Source: CAKUFA01 sp963618735 | Lineage (GTDB): Bacteria; Bacillota; Clostridia; Christensenellales; Aristaeellaceae | NCBI GenBank assembly: GCA_963618735.1 | Contig: CAVEUM010000009.1 | Location: 16,705-80,704 of the forward strand | Direction of reading: 5' to 3' | DNA length: 64,000 nt | In this document: piece after piece, positions 32,368 through 42,102 of the stretch | Position numbering within the stretch: position 1 is the first letter of the stretch | How the letters are laid out: each line of letters starts with the position of its first letter | Made by a program: the position numbers and the translations under genes | The notes under the pieces: generated by a model | What the model was told of the DNA's origin: nothing | Databases searched by the model: none | The model's input: the letters and a program-made list of their open reading frames with translations, nothing else

Positions 32368-34464
32368 TTACAGTTCGACACGCGCATGAAGAGACTTGCA
32401 TCCGGTAAGCTCTTCCGTGCGGGCATCTGGTTGATACATGCCGGCGTAGATGTCGAAGGTGTGACCTTCCTGCACACGCTCACCTGCGTCGTTAACCACC
32501 TTCAGGGAAGAATCGGCGACATGCAGGGTCACGGTTTTGCTTTCGCCAGCGCTCAAGGTGACACGCTTGAAGGCTGCCAGAATGGGATTCGGTGTTGCGT
32601 CAGGGGCATCTGCTGCGCGAACGTAAACCTGCGCCACGGTGTCGGCAGTCATGGTGCCTTCATTGCGGAGGGTAAAGGTCACATCTGCACCACCGTTTGC
32701 AGGGACAACGTGAAGATCATCGGCGGCGAAGGGAACATAGCTCAGACCATAGCCGAAGGGATACAGCGGCTTGCCCGTGAAGTAGCGATAGGTGCGGCCG
32801 GTCATGCGATAGTCGGTGAACTCGGGCAATTCCGATACATCATGATAGAAGGTGACGGGCAAACGGCCGGAGGGACTGACCTCACCAAAGAGGATCCGTG
32901 CCAGAGCCGTGCCGCCAGCCTGACCGGAATACCACGCCATGATTTTTGCATTGCCCTGAGGGACGTTCATGGCACTGCCAGCGACCACAACGGTTACCAG
33001 CGGCTTGCCTGTGGCAGCCAGCGCTTCCATCAGCTCGCGCTGCACAGCGGGAAGCTTCAGGTCGAGCTTGTCACCGGCAGCAAACTCATTGCTGGTGTCA
33101 CCTTCTTCACCTTCGATGGACGCGTCAAGGCCGACGCAGGCAATCACGGCATCGGCTGCTTCGGCACACGTCTGAGCCTCGGCAATCCATCTGCCCTGGG
33201 TTTCATTGGGGCCTGTCGTTTTGCTCTTGTAAAGCAAGGAACCCTGACCGTACAGTACGCGGATACCGTGAGCTTCGCAATAGGTGCGGATGCCGTTCAG
33301 CAGGGTTACATAGCGGCTGGAGGTGCCGTTGTAGTTGCCTTCCAGTGCCAGAATGCTTTCTGCACTGGGGCCAATGACGGCCAGCGTGCGGATCTTCTTC
33401 GGATCGAGGGGCAAAATACCGTCATTCTCCAGAAGAACCATGGACTTCTCGGCGGCTTCCTGCGCCAGAGCATTGTGGGCAGGTGTGTCATTTTCTGCAA
33501 AGGAGATGGCATCATATTCGCAATCGTCGGCAAACAGACCCAGCATAACACGGGTGGTGAACAGCCGCTCGCAGGCGAGGGTGATTTCATCTTCCGTTAC
33601 CAGGCCTTCCTGATAGGCTTCCAGCATGTGCAGATAGGTGTTGCCGCAGTTGACATCGCAGCCGTTGTGGATGGCCAGCGCGGCAGACTCGGGGGCAGTG
33701 GAAGTCACCATGTGATGCGTATGGAAATCGCGGATGGCCCAGCAATCGCTGACCACGTGACCCTCAAATCCCCACTTGTCCCGCAGAATGTCCTTCAGCA
33801 GCGTCTTGGAGCCGCAGGCAGGCTCGCCGTTGACTCGGTTATAAGCGCCCATGACGGACTCCACATGGGCTTCCTTCACGGCGGCCTCAAAGGCAGGAAG
33901 ATAAGTTTCAGCCATGTCTTTGGGGGAAGCTTGAGCATCAAACTCGTGACGAATCTTTTCAGGCCCGGAGTGCACAGCAAAGTGCTTGGCGCAGGCAGCA
34001 GTCTTCAGATATTTACCGTTGCCCTGCAACCCCTTAATAAACGCCACACCCAGGCGGGAGGTCAGGTACGGGTCTTCACCATAGGTTTCCTGACCGCGTC
34101 CCCAGCGAGGGTCGCGGAAAATATTGATGTTGGGACTCCAAAAGGTCAGTCCCTTGTACAGGCCGCGGTCATCGTGGGCAGACTGCGCGTTGTATTTGGC
34201 ACGTCCCTCAGTGGCGATGGTTTCGGCTACTTTCTGATGAAATTCTTCATCAAAAACAGCAGCCAGGGCGATGGCCTGCGGGAAAACAGTTGCTGTGCCT
34301 GCACGGGCAACGCCATGAAGGGCTTCGTTCCACCAATTGTAGGCAGGAATGCCGAGACGGGGAATTGCGGGAGCATCATAACGGAGCTGAGAGGCTTTCT
34401 CCTCCAGCGTCATCTGTGCGACAAGCTCCTTCGCTTGCTTCAATGCGTCTTTACGGTTAATCAT
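32368..34464 (-). CDS. GH3 glycoside hydrolase, beta-xylosidase / beta-glucosidase type
   Basis: 698 aa without a signal peptide, so it acts on imported oligosaccharides. The N-terminal barrel shows YNWWNEALHGVARAG (typical of GH3 xylosidase/arabinosidases), SPNINIFRDPRWGRGQETYGEDP, KHFAVHSGPE and the nucleophile Asp in GHVVSDCWAI. The second domain has ENDGILPLDP and EGEEGDTS with the likely acid/base Glu. A C-terminal fibronectin-III-like domain ends the protein. It hydrolyses non-reducing beta-xylosyl or related residues; xylan use is inference. It stands alone and is divergent from the HAD/hprK operon. Confidence 0.92.
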   Translation of the reverse strand: MINRKDALKQAKELVAQMTLEEKASQLRYDAPAIPRLGIPAYNWWNEALHGVARAGTATVFPQAIALAAVFDEEFHQKVAETIATEGRAKYNAQSAHDDRGLYKGLTFWSPNINIFRDPRWGRGQETYGEDPYLTSRLGVAFIKGLQGNGKYLKTAACAKHFAVHSGPEKIRHEFDAQASPKDMAETYLPAFEAAVKEAHVESVMGAYNRVNGEPACGSKTLLKDILRDKWGFEGHVVSDCWAIRDFHTHHMVTSTAPESAALAIHNGCDVNCGNTYLHMLEAYQEGLVTEDEITLACERLFTTRVMLGLFADDCEYDAISFAENDTPAHNALAQEAAEKSMVLLENDGILPLDPKKIRTLAVIGPSAESILALEGNYNGTSSRYVTLLNGIRTYCEAHGIRVLYGQGSLLYKSKTTGPNETQGRWIAEAQTCAEAADAVIACVGLDASIEGEEGDTSNEFAAGDKLDLKLPAVQRELMEALAATGKPLVTVVVAGSAMNVPQGNAKIMAWYSGQAGGTALARILFGEVSPSGRLPVTFYHDVSELPEFTDYRMTGRTYRYFTGKPLYPFGYGLSYVPFAADDLHVVPANGGADVTFTLRNEGTMTADTVAQVYVRAADAPDATPNPILAAFKRVTLSAGESKTVTLHVADSSLKVVNDAGERVQEGHTFDIYAGMYQPDARTEELTGCKSLHARVEL

Positions 34465-34591
34465 GGTTAAAATGGCTCCTTTTTGTCCTTTTTCAAAAGG
34501 TGACGGGAAGATGTTCTACATTTATATCGTGTTTTCCTCTTGAAATTTCCAAATGTCAGATTTTTTTATGGTCATGGCGCTGTTTTTCTGC

Positions 34592-34597
34592 TATAAT
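34592..34597 (+). promoter_or_regulatory. -10 element of the HAD - hprK - ROK operon
   Basis: TATAAT preceded by TGC (extended -10), about 35 bases before the HAD start codon. It drives a three-gene carbon-control operon. Confidence 0.65.
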
Positions 34598-34631
34598 AAA
34601 ATTACACTATGGAAATGGGGGAATGGCATCG

Positions 34632-35435
34632 ATGGTTCGGGCGGTGGCTTTTGACATGGATGATACCCTCCTGCGGGATGACCGAACAATCTCAGACTAT
34701 ACCCTTCGTGTGCTGCACAGGGCGGCGGCACAGGGGATTCACGTGATTCCTGCCAGCGGCCGCGCGAGGGACAGCATGAAGCCTTTTGTGGAAAAGATGA
34801 ACTGCGCATCTTGCTATATTGCCTGCAATGGCGCGGAAGTCTGGCTGCCTGACCATACCTTGCTGCACCGCGAAACCCTGGATGCATCCCTGGCGCGGGA
34901 AATCGCGGAATTTGCAGAGAAGCGCGGGATTTATTGCCAGGTCTATTATGATGAAAAGTTTTATTACTCCATGAAGGGACTTTATGCAGAGCAGTACGCG
35001 GCCTCGTCCATGCTGACGGGCGAGTACGCGGGAAAACTGACGGACTTCATCCGGCGCCCAACCACCAAGGTATTAATGATGGCTGAGCCGAATGTTATTG
35101 CCAGACTCCTTGCGGAAGCTCACGCATTGCTGGATGGTCGGGCGCAGGTGACCTGCTCCAAGCCGTACTTCCTTGAGGTGAATCCGCTCAGGGCGACCAA
35201 GGGACTGGCACTGCAGCGTGCGTCCGAATATTTGCATTTTGCCATGGCCGATGCTGTCGCCTTTGGGGATAGCCTCAATGATATGAGTATGTTGCAGGCG
35301 GCAGGAACGGGCGTGGCCATGGCTAACGCGCGGGATGATGTGAAGGCTGCGATTCATGTGCATTGCCTTAGCAACATGGAAGACGGCGTCGCACGATACA
35401 TTGAACAATACTTGCTTCAGGAGGAAGTACAATGA
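34632..35435 (+). CDS. Cof-type HAD phosphatase
   Basis: 267 aa starting MVRAVAFDMDDTLLRDD. Motif I is DMDDTLL with both catalytic aspartates, motif II is PASGR, and motif IV is FGDSLNDMSML. A large cap domain between them marks the Cof (IIB) class, which dephosphorylates sugar phosphates, FMN or PLP. The run GGGGG ten bases upstream favours this ATG over one three codons earlier. The stop overlaps the hprK start (ATGA), so the two are translationally coupled. The same linkage suggests a role in carbon metabolism. Confidence 0.9.
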   Translation: MVRAVAFDMDDTLLRDDRTISDYTLRVLHRAAAQGIHVIPASGRARDSMKPFVEKMNCASCYIACNGAEVWLPDHTLLHRETLDASLAREIAEFAEKRGIYCQVYYDEKFYYSMKGLYAEQYAASSMLTGEYAGKLTDFIRRPTTKVLMMAEPNVIARLLAEAHALLDGRAQVTCSKPYFLEVNPLRATKGLALQRASEYLHFAMADAVAFGDSLNDMSMLQAAGTGVAMANARDDVKAAIHVHCLSNMEDGVARYIEQYLLQEEVQ

Positions 35436-36361
35436 TTCAGGCAGCGGATTTTGCGAAAGAGCTGAAGCTGACGGAGCTTTCACCATCAACGAAAAAGGAA
35501 TGGGACATTCGGTCGGCTGATCTGAATCGTCCCGGCATGCAGTTCTGCGGTTTCTACGAATATTTTGCCTTTGAGCGGCCGCAGGTGATTGGCAAGGTGG
35601 AAATGACCTATCTGGAAAGCCTTGCACCGGAAGCACGCCATGAAATGCTGAAAAAGTATTTTTCCTATGATTTGCCCTGTGTGATTATTTGCCGCGGCAT
35701 GCGGGCTCCGGAAGACTTGCTCGCTGAAGCGGCGGCACAGGATATTGCCGTGTATCAGACGGATATGGTGACCACGAAGTTTACCTTTGCGGCCATTACC
35801 TATCTGAACCGCTGCCTGGCACCGCGGGTAACCCGCCATGGCGTGCTGGTGGATGTGTATGGTGTCGGCGTGCTGATTACGGGTGAAAGCGGCGTTGGCA
35901 AGAGTGAGGCCGCTTTGGAACTGGTTAAGCGCGGTCACCAGCTGGTGGCGGACGACGTGGTTGACATTTGCCGCGTGTCGGACAACCGCCTGATTGGCGA
36001 GTGCCCGGAAATGGTGCGCCACTTCATGGAAATCCGCGGCATTGGCATTATTGATATTCGTGCCATGTACGGCATCGGTGCTGTGGCTAGGAGCAAGTCA
36101 ATTGACCTGGTGATGCACATGGAAAAATGGGTGGAGGGCAAGGAATACGACCGTCTGGGACTGAGCGAAGAGTATATCACCATCCTTGGCGTGAAGGTTC
36201 CGCATCAGATTATGCCTGTTCGCCCCGGACGAAACCTGGCTATCATCATTGAGGTGGCGGCGCGTAACCTGAGCCTGAAACGTTCGGGCTACAGCGCGGC
36301 GCACGAGCTTGACCGCCGCCTGAATGAAATGATTATGAAGCAATCGGGACAGGATGACTGA
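35432..36361 (+). CDS. hprK: HPr kinase/phosphorylase
   Basis: 309 aa. It phosphorylates and dephosphorylates HPr at Ser46 and so controls carbon catabolite repression. The Walker A motif GESGVGKSEAAL lies near residues 151-162, ADDVVDI follows, and the family signature MEIRGIGIIDIRAMYG lies near residues 199-214. VKVPHQIMPVRPGRN near the C-terminus is typical of the phosphorylase region. It starts inside the HAD stop codon and is followed 24 bases later by a ROK sugar kinase. Confidence 0.95.
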   Translation: MIQAADFAKELKLTELSPSTKKEWDIRSADLNRPGMQFCGFYEYFAFERPQVIGKVEMTYLESLAPEARHEMLKKYFSYDLPCVIICRGMRAPEDLLAEAAAQDIAVYQTDMVTTKFTFAAITYLNRCLAPRVTRHGVLVDVYGVGVLITGESGVGKSEAALELVKRGHQLVADDVVDICRVSDNRLIGECPEMVRHFMEIRGIGIIDIRAMYGIGAVARSKSIDLVMHMEKWVEGKEYDRLGLSEEYITILGVKVPHQIMPVRPGRNLAIIIEVAARNLSLKRSGYSAAHELDRRLNEMIMKQSGQDD

Positions 36362-36385
36362 TCATTGATAAGGAGCGTGGAGAAC

Positions 36386-37333
36386 ATGGTTTACATCGGT
36401 ATTGACGTTGGCGGCACGGGTGTAAAGATTGGCGTTGTGGACGAGAATGGCAAGATCTGCCAGCAAGGTACCATCCCGACAGTTACTTCTGACACGCCTG
36501 ATAAGCAGATTAGCGACATGGCTCGTTATGCGCTGGAAGTGCTGGATAAGAGCGAGTATACGCTGGACGACGTGGCCAGTGTTGGCGTTGGCGTTCCCGG
36601 CGTGGCAGACCAGAAGACGGGCGAAGTGATCTTCTGCACCAATCTGGGCTGGCATCATGTGCCTTTCCGCCAGATTTTCCAGCGGACGCTGAACAAGCCC
36701 GTCTACATTGACAATGATGCGACCGTGGCTGGCTTGGCAGAGGCTGTTGCCGGCGTGTCTGCTAACACGGATTCCAGCGTGTTCATCACTCTGGGCACCG
36801 GTGTTGGCGGCGGCATTGTTCTGCACGGCAAGGTGTGGAGCGGATTCCACGGCACGGGCAGCGAAATCGGTCACATGATCATCCGCATGGACGGCGAGCC
36901 CTGCACCTGCGGCAATCGTGGCTGCATGGAACGTTATTGCTCCGCAACGGCCATTATCCGCATGGCACGGGAGATGCTGCCGCAGTATCCTGACAGCGTC
37001 ATCATGGAATCCTGCGAGGGTGACCTGGACAAGGTGAATGCCCGCATGGTGGTGGATGCTGCACGCGTTGGCGATGCAGTGGGCGAGAGCGTGTTCCGCC
37101 GCTATGTGTGCTACCTGTCTCAGGGTATTGCCAACATTTGCAACGTGCTGGATCCTGAGGTTATCGTACTGGGCGGCGGCGTCAGCAAGTCTGGCACATT
37201 CCTGCTGGATGCTGTCCGCAAAGAAGTGCCGAACTACTGCCTCTTCAAGGATCTGCAGTATTCCCGCATTGAGCTTGCTGAGCTGGGCGCGGATGCGGGT
37301 CTCATTGGTGCCGCTATGCTGGGCAAGGAATAA
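36386..37333 (+). CDS. ROK-family glucokinase
   Basis: 315 aa starting MVYIGIDVGGTGVKIGVVDENG, the phosphate-1 loop of ROK kinases. Later DNDATVAGLAEAV, the ATP-binding GTGVGGGIV, EIGHMII, and the zinc-binding CTCGNRGCMERYCS (ROK consensus) are all present. It phosphorylates glucose or another hexose at C6. AAGGAG and GGAG lie upstream of the ATG. Its operon with hprK fits a role in glucose sensing and repression. A bidirectional terminator follows. Confidence 0.92.
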   Translation: MVYIGIDVGGTGVKIGVVDENGKICQQGTIPTVTSDTPDKQISDMARYALEVLDKSEYTLDDVASVGVGVPGVADQKTGEVIFCTNLGWHHVPFRQIFQRTLNKPVYIDNDATVAGLAEAVAGVSANTDSSVFITLGTGVGGGIVLHGKVWSGFHGTGSEIGHMIIRMDGEPCTCGNRGCMERYCSATAIIRMAREMLPQYPDSVIMESCEGDLDKVNARMVVDAARVGDAVGESVFRRYVCYLSQGIANICNVLDPEVIVLGGGVSKSGTFLLDAVRKEVPNYCLFKDLQYSRIELAELGADAGLIGAAMLGKE

Positions 37334-37344
37334 AACGAAGCATG

Positions 37345-37388
37345 CAAAAAAGCACGGATCAGCGTTGATGACTGATCCGTGCTTTTTG
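37345..37388. terminator. Bidirectional terminator between the ROK and methyltransferase genes
   Basis: AGCACGGATCAG pairs perfectly with CTGATCCGTGCT and has T-rich flanks in both directions. Confidence 0.85.
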
Positions 37389-38510
37389 TTACCGATAAAT
37401 CAGAAATTCGCATTCCAGGCGACCGTTGTACAATCTTCTCTTCTTGTCTGCACGGCGGCCAAAAGAACGTTCAAACATGGGATCGGAAGAAATGGCACAC
37501 AGGCTCCAGCCGGGGTGCCGCTTCAAAAGAAGTCCCATTTCGCGATAAAGCTTCTCGCAGGTTTTGCGGTCGCTGAGGCGCTCACCATAGGGCGGATTGC
37601 ACAGGAACACACCCTTTTCATCGGGCAGCTGCAAGGTTTCCAGACCCTGACAGGTAAGCTCGATGCGTCCTTTCAGGCCGGCTTGCGCCACGTGACGCGC
37701 GGCCAGCTCCAGCGGTGCGGCATCGATGTCTGATCCGCTGATGCTGTGAATGCGATCTGGCTCGAAATCAATCTTGGCCTGGCGGCGCAGAGCGTCCGCT
37801 TCACTTTGAGGGAAGCCATCGAAGGCTTCACAGGCGAAGGAGCGGGTAAGCCCAGGCGCACGATGGCTTTGACGGAAAGCAGCCTCAATCATCAGCGTGC
37901 CCGTGCCGCAGCAGGGGTCGTGCAGGCGCATGCCAGGACGCCAGGGGGACAGCTCCACCAGTGCAGCGGCCAGGGTTTCACGCAGGGGCGCCTCGCCATT
38001 CCAGGTGCGGTAGCCGCGGCGGTTCAGCGCATCGCCTGAGGTATCCAGGGTGATGCGGGCAATGTTGTTGTGCAGGCTCACATCAATGGGATAGACCGTG
38101 CCCGTTTCGGGGAATGTCTCCTGATGGGTGCGGCTGCGGAGACGTTCGATGATGGCCTTTTTGGTGATGGACTGGCAGTCACGGATGCTCATGAGCTGAC
38201 TGCGGGCACACTTGCCGCTGACGTTCATCTTGGCATCTCGTGGCAGAATCGATTCCCACGGAATGCTCTTCACCAGCTGAAACAGCTCCTCAAAGGTGTG
38301 CACTTCTCTTTCAGCAAGGATGATCAGCACACGGTCAGCACAGCGGAGCATCAGGTCAGCACGGAAAGCGTCCAGCAGAGAACCTTCAAACCGTGCGCCG
38401 CCGATTTCAGCCTGTACATTGGCCATTTTCAGTCGGCGGAGCTCATCAGCCACAATGCCTTCCAAGCCGAAAGCAGCCGTGGCGAACAGGGTCAGTGTAT
38501 CAGAAAACAT
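37389..38510 (-). CDS. THUMP-domain rRNA methyltransferase (RlmL/YpsC type)
   Basis: 373 aa. The N-terminal part (FGLEGIVADELRRL..) and the following THUMP domain bind RNA. The catalytic Rossmann domain has LHDPCCGTGTLMIEAA for SAM binding and FLCNPPYGERL, the N6- or N2-methyltransferase motif. It corresponds to the N-terminal half of RlmL, which makes N2-methylguanosine in 23S rRNA. It stands alone on the minus strand behind a shared terminator. Confidence 0.92.
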   Translation of the reverse strand: MFSDTLTLFATAAFGLEGIVADELRRLKMANVQAEIGGARFEGSLLDAFRADLMLRCADRVLIILAEREVHTFEELFQLVKSIPWESILPRDAKMNVSGKCARSQLMSIRDCQSITKKAIIERLRSRTHQETFPETGTVYPIDVSLHNNIARITLDTSGDALNRRGYRTWNGEAPLRETLAAALVELSPWRPGMRLHDPCCGTGTLMIEAAFRQSHRAPGLTRSFACEAFDGFPQSEADALRRQAKIDFEPDRIHSISGSDIDAAPLELAARHVAQAGLKGRIELTCQGLETLQLPDEKGVFLCNPPYGERLSDRKTCEKLYREMGLLLKRHPGWSLCAISSDPMFERSFGRRADKKRRLYNGRLECEFLIYR

Positions 38511-38616
38511 AACTTCACTCCTTTGGGTTCGTTTTATGATACCCCATTCTGATGGCTTTGTAAAGGGATGGATTCATGAAAAACGGGCAGCCGATTGAAA
38601 CGGTCACCCATGCGAT

Positions 38617-39568
38617 TTAAGCTCCTTCCATTTCCACCATTTGCACATACTGATTGGCCTGCTCGACGAATTGTTCCAGCGGCATCATGCCGCTGCTTGT
38701 ACGTTCAACAAGGCTGGTGAAGCGCACGGTGTTGATGGGCAGCGATTCTTCTGGAATCACGAAGGATGCCGCCAAAACGCGATAGTTCTCAATGGCCTCG
38801 GGAGAAACGGTATACTTGATGGCGTCCAGTGCGCCGATGTCAGCCTGGATGGATGCCTGTGGTGCCGTCATTGGTCAGGGGCAGAGGAGTGGTTAATTCT
38901 TCGGAAATCACATTGGATGCACTGCAGAAGTTGAACAGCGGCGTGAAAGTTCCGTCCTCATTGCTGGGGCTGAGGTCTTCCTCGGGAACTTCCGTCAGCA
39001 CTCGGGCAGCAAGACGAGTGAAGGTTTCGTCTGTGAAATCAACATCTTTGCCTTGTACGTAGCAGGACAGCACATATTGTTCAACCAAGTACCGGAACAT
39101 ATCATGCCGATTGTAGCTCAGCATGCTGAGCAGCACGCAATCCTCCTCCTGCAACAGGTCGGTGGACGAAATTTGCGGTACAAGATCAAGAAATTCCTCG
39201 AAGGATTGAGGAACAGAAAATCCATACGCTTCAAGTAAATCCTTTTCGACGCCCATAAGGGTTGGCGTTGCGAAAACAGGCCATGCAATGATGGCACCGT
39301 CATCATCCAACAGGGGAGAAGCAACGGTTGTATACAATTCGTTAAATGCGTTCAGCAAAGCTTCACTGTTAAGTGCCGTATAAAATCCTTTTTGCTTGAT
39401 GACGGACAAGCCTTCATCGGTGCGGAGACCGATCATGTCCACCGTTGCGTCCTGGGTGGTCATGATTTGTGTAATAGCGGCTGTGGTGGAATCCTGTGAA
39501 GACGCGTAATAGTTAACGGTGATGCCGCTGGCATAAGGAACGAAGAAATGATAAAAATGGGTATTCAA
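38617..39568 (-). pseudogene. Broken ABC-transporter solute-binding protein gene
   Basis: Two minus-strand frames together encode the C-terminal two thirds of an extracellular solute-binding protein. The first reads GIIAWPVFATPTL-type sequence (DDDGAIIAWPVFATPTLMGV) and ends PLPLTNDGTTGIHPG; the second continues in another frame with ASIQADIGALDAIKYTVSPEA to a normal stop. They join around 38850-38870 by a one-base frameshift. The signal peptide, lipobox and first ~150 residues are missing, with unrelated sequence and a terminator just upstream. No permease or ATPase gene is adjacent, so this is a decayed orphan. Confidence 0.8.
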
Positions 39569-39623
39569 CCGGAAACGATGGAAGTTAAATGCCGGGATAG
39601 TACGAGCGATATTTGACTGTATG

Positions 39624-39651
39624 AAAAAAGAGCCTACATAAAGCAGGCTCT
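39624..39651 (-). terminator. Terminator of the thioesterase gene
   Basis: On the minus strand GAGCCT pairs with AGGCTC around a nine-base loop, followed by six T residues, about 18 bases after the thioesterase stop. Confidence 0.75.
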
Positions 39652-39668
39652 CAGGGCAGTTTATTTTT

Positions 39669-40400
39669 TTACCTTTCCATCAGCACGCCGCCGATATCAA
39701 AGTGACGCTTTCCATCGTGGAATCCGCAGAAGGAAAAATCATTGGCCAGCCGACGCAGCTCAGCATGAACTTCCTGGCCAGCGCGAAGCTCTACATCGTA
39801 GTTTACCGCAAAGCGGCCAAGGCAATACTTGCTCATGGTATCAATGCCCAGGGCATTACAGCACCAATCCATATAACGGGTATTGTTGACGTGCATGTTC
39901 ACATCCAAATCTGTATACACAGGCATAAAGTCACTAGCTTCCAGCGTGCCGGAAACTTCAGCAACCGTGGCGGGCAATCCCAAGGGTGCCAGCAGGTCAG
40001 AGTTATCGGGCATGAGTTTTTTTACGTCATCGGGGGCGACCATCTTGCGGGTGTTGATATCCAGCAACGCCCACAAACTGCCTGCACGGCCGATTTCGTT
40101 ACCATCCTCATCACGGAAAACGAAATAGCGGGGGAAGAACCAGCGGCGCACGGCCATGGGGAAGGTTTCAACAGAAATGCGCTCACCAATCTTTGGATAA
40201 CGATCCATAACAACTTCCAAACGGGTCAGAATCCACACAACACCCTGCTGAATCAGCGCATTGCGGCCAGCGCCAATCAGCTCACTATGGGTGCCTGCAA
40301 CCTCCTGCATGGTCTCCAAAATAGCACTGGGGCGCCACTGCCCGGCAAGGTCGCAGTTACAGGTACGAATAACAACTTCTTCTTTATATGTCTTCAGCAT
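39669..40400 (-). CDS. Acyl-ACP thioesterase (FatA/FatB-like)
   Basis: 243 aa starting MLKTYKEEVVIRTCNCDLAG, with AAGGAT eight bases upstream. It is a tandem hot-dog-fold thioesterase: WILTRLEVVMDRYPKIGE and VETFPMAVRRWFFPRYF in the first half, then DLDVNMHVNNTRYMDW in the second, whose N/H pair matches the plant FatA/FatB active-site pattern. It releases fatty acids from acyl carrier protein. A signal for export is absent. It is monocistronic with a terminator. Confidence 0.9.
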   Translation of the reverse strand: MLKTYKEEVVIRTCNCDLAGQWRPSAILETMQEVAGTHSELIGAGRNALIQQGVVWILTRLEVVMDRYPKIGERISVETFPMAVRRWFFPRYFVFRDEDGNEIGRAGSLWALLDINTRKMVAPDDVKKLMPDNSDLLAPLGLPATVAEVSGTLEASDFMPVYTDLDVNMHVNNTRYMDWCCNALGIDTMSKYCLGRFAVNYDVELRAGQEVHAELRRLANDFSFCGFHDGKRHFDIGGVLMER

Positions 40401-40502
40401 AGCCACTGATCCTTTCTTCAAGAGGGAAACATCCTCCTGACGCCTCTCTATTATAAAATGAAGAAAGAAACTTTTCAAGTTACAAGTAGAAATATTGGTA
40501 AG

Positions 40503-40535
40503 AAAAAAAGCAACCCCGGCAAATTGCCGAGGTCA
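40503..40535 (-). terminator. Terminator of the AbrB gene
   Basis: On the minus strand CCTCGGCAA pairs with TTGCCGGGG, followed by a long T run. Confidence 0.8.
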
Positions 40536-40547
40536 CCTTGATCCACA

Positions 40548-40796
40548 TTAGTCCTTTGCGTGCTTGAGCTCTTCCAGGCAATCCTTGCAAACGAGCTTGC
40601 CTTTGTAGTGCACAACGTTGTTGGCTTCGCTGCAGAAGATGCAGGAGGGATGATACTTCTTTAGAATGATGGTATCACCTTCGGTGAAGATTTCCAGAGT
40701 ATCTTTCACGTTGATGTCCATGGTTCTGCGCAGCTCAATCGGGATAACAACACGGCCGAGGGTATCAAGTTGACGGACAACACCAGTAGATTTCAT
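40548..40796 (-). CDS. AbrB-family transition-state regulator with C-terminal zinc finger
   Basis: 82 aa. Residues 1-50 form the swapped-hairpin AbrB DNA-binding domain: MKSTGVVRQLDTLGRVVIPIE, the canonical start. The C-terminal part contains CIFCSEAN and LVCKDCLEEL, a treble-clef-like CxxC...CxxC unit common in Clostridial AbrB proteins. It probably represses or activates stationary-phase genes as a tetramer. It has its own consensus promoter and a leader of about 100 bases. Confidence 0.92.
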   Translation of the reverse strand: MKSTGVVRQLDTLGRVVIPIELRRTMDINVKDTLEIFTEGDTIILKKYHPSCIFCSEANNVVHYKGKLVCKDCLEELKHAKD

Positions 40797-40905
40797 AACG
40801 GGTAACCTCCTCTTTCATGGTCCGCGTTTTTGGAAGCTATCGAGCGCGATTGCCTCTGGACGCGGCCTAAATCATAAAACTATATCCATACTGCGGATCG
40901 TCCTA

Positions 40906-40934
40906 ATTCTATATGTTTCTATAATAATTGTCAA
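40906..40934 (-). promoter_or_regulatory. Sigma-A promoter of the AbrB gene
   Basis: On the minus strand TTGACA (40929-40934) and TAGAAT (40906-40911) are separated by 17 bases. The transcript would carry a leader of about 100 bases before the ATG. Confidence 0.8.
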
Positions 40935-41046
40935 GAGGATTTTAGAAAGAATTTACTGTTTGGACTCATTTATGGAAGGTTGTTAACAATAAATTTTTAT
41001 TTGTATGGGTACAAAATGGGAACATAATGTGATGTTTGTCACAAGC

Positions 41047-42102
41047 TTATTCAGAAAGGAGCTTGATCGCGGCTCTTCGTGCCTTGACGATGGCTGTGGG
41101 CATGGAAAGCTGCGAAAGCCCATTGGCAGAGACAAAACACCAGCCTTCAGGCGGGGTAGTTTCGCTGGTCTCCAGAAGATAAATTTTCATTTTCCAGACC
41201 TGGTGGGTGAAGATGTGACGAGCATCTTCCAGGTAGGAGACGTTCCCAACTTTCAGCCCCAATCGACGTTTGACGGCACCGGGAAGTGCCGCAGTTGTGT
41301 GATGACCCTCCAGCATGGGAAAACACCACAGCCCCTGCAGCATGGTCTCTGTGCGCTGACGCACAAGGACACCGCTTTCGCTGCAAATCAGCAACAGATC
41401 ATAGTCGATTTCCCTGGGCGGATTCTTCTTTGGCAACACGGGAAGAAGCTCGGCGTCGCCTTCGCGAAAGGCATCGCAGTGATCGCGCAGGGGACAGGCT
41501 TCGCAATCCGGCGTCCCTGGGGTGCAAATGGCCGAACCAAGATCCATCATGGCCTGGTTGAAATCCCCTGGCCGCGTGGACGATACAAGCAGGGAAGCAC
41601 TCTCTTTCAATGCGCGGTGAACGGAGGGAATCCCAACATTTTCACGAATGCCGCACAGGCGGGACACGACGCGAATCACATTGCCATCCACGGCAGGAAC
41701 AGGCAGGCTGAAGGCGATGCTGGCGATCGCTCCGGCTGTGTACTCGCCGATGCCGTGAATCTTCATGAGCTGTTCTGTCGATTGCGGGAGCTTGCCGCCA
41801 AAGTCATTCACGACCTGCTGTGCACCCTTGTGCAGATTCTGCGCACGGCGGTAGTACCCAAGACCTTCCCAAAGCTTGAGTACATCATCAAGAGGAGCAT
41901 CTGCTAGAGCCTGCACGGTGGGAAAACGATCAAGAAAGCGAGGATAATAGGAAAGAACAGTCTCCACACGCGTCTGCTGCAGCATGGTTTCGGAAACCCA
42001 AATGGCATAGGGATCATGGGCGCCGCGCCAAGGCAATGTGCGCTTGTGCTCATCATACCAATGAAGCAACAGGCGGGTTACCAGCGAGTCAGAAGTTGAC
42101 AT
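41047..42102 (-). CDS. mutY: A/G-specific adenine DNA glycosylase
   Basis: 351 aa. MutY removes adenine paired with 8-oxoguanine. The catalytic region has WVSETMLQQTRVETV, with the catalytic Glu, and the helix-hairpin-helix LMKIHGIGEYTAGAIAS with VDGNVIRVVSRL, including the catalytic Asp. The 4Fe-4S cluster cysteines are in CTPGTPDCEACPLRDHC. A C-terminal NUDIX-like domain reads 8-oxoG (GLWCFPMLEG). AGGAGG precedes the ATG. Confidence 0.95.
   Translation of the reverse strand: MSTSDSLVTRLLLHWYDEHKRTLPWRGAHDPYAIWVSETMLQQTRVETVLSYYPRFLDRFPTVQALADAPLDDVLKLWEGLGYYRRAQNLHKGAQQVVNDFGGKLPQSTEQLMKIHGIGEYTAGAIASIAFSLPVPAVDGNVIRVVSRLCGIRENVGIPSVHRALKESASLLVSSTRPGDFNQAMMDLGSAICTPGTPDCEACPLRDHCDAFREGDAELLPVLPKKNPPREIDYDLLLICSESGVLVRQRTETMLQGLWCFPMLEGHHTTAALPGAVKRRLGLKVGNVSYLEDARHIFTHQVWKMKIYLLETSETTPPEGWCFVSANGLSQLSMPTAIVKARRAAIKLLSE

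Noticed and set aside
32317..34470. A 717-codon plus-strand frame
   Set aside because: It is antisense to the GH3 gene, whose catalytic motifs are intact; no family features are visible in the antisense product.
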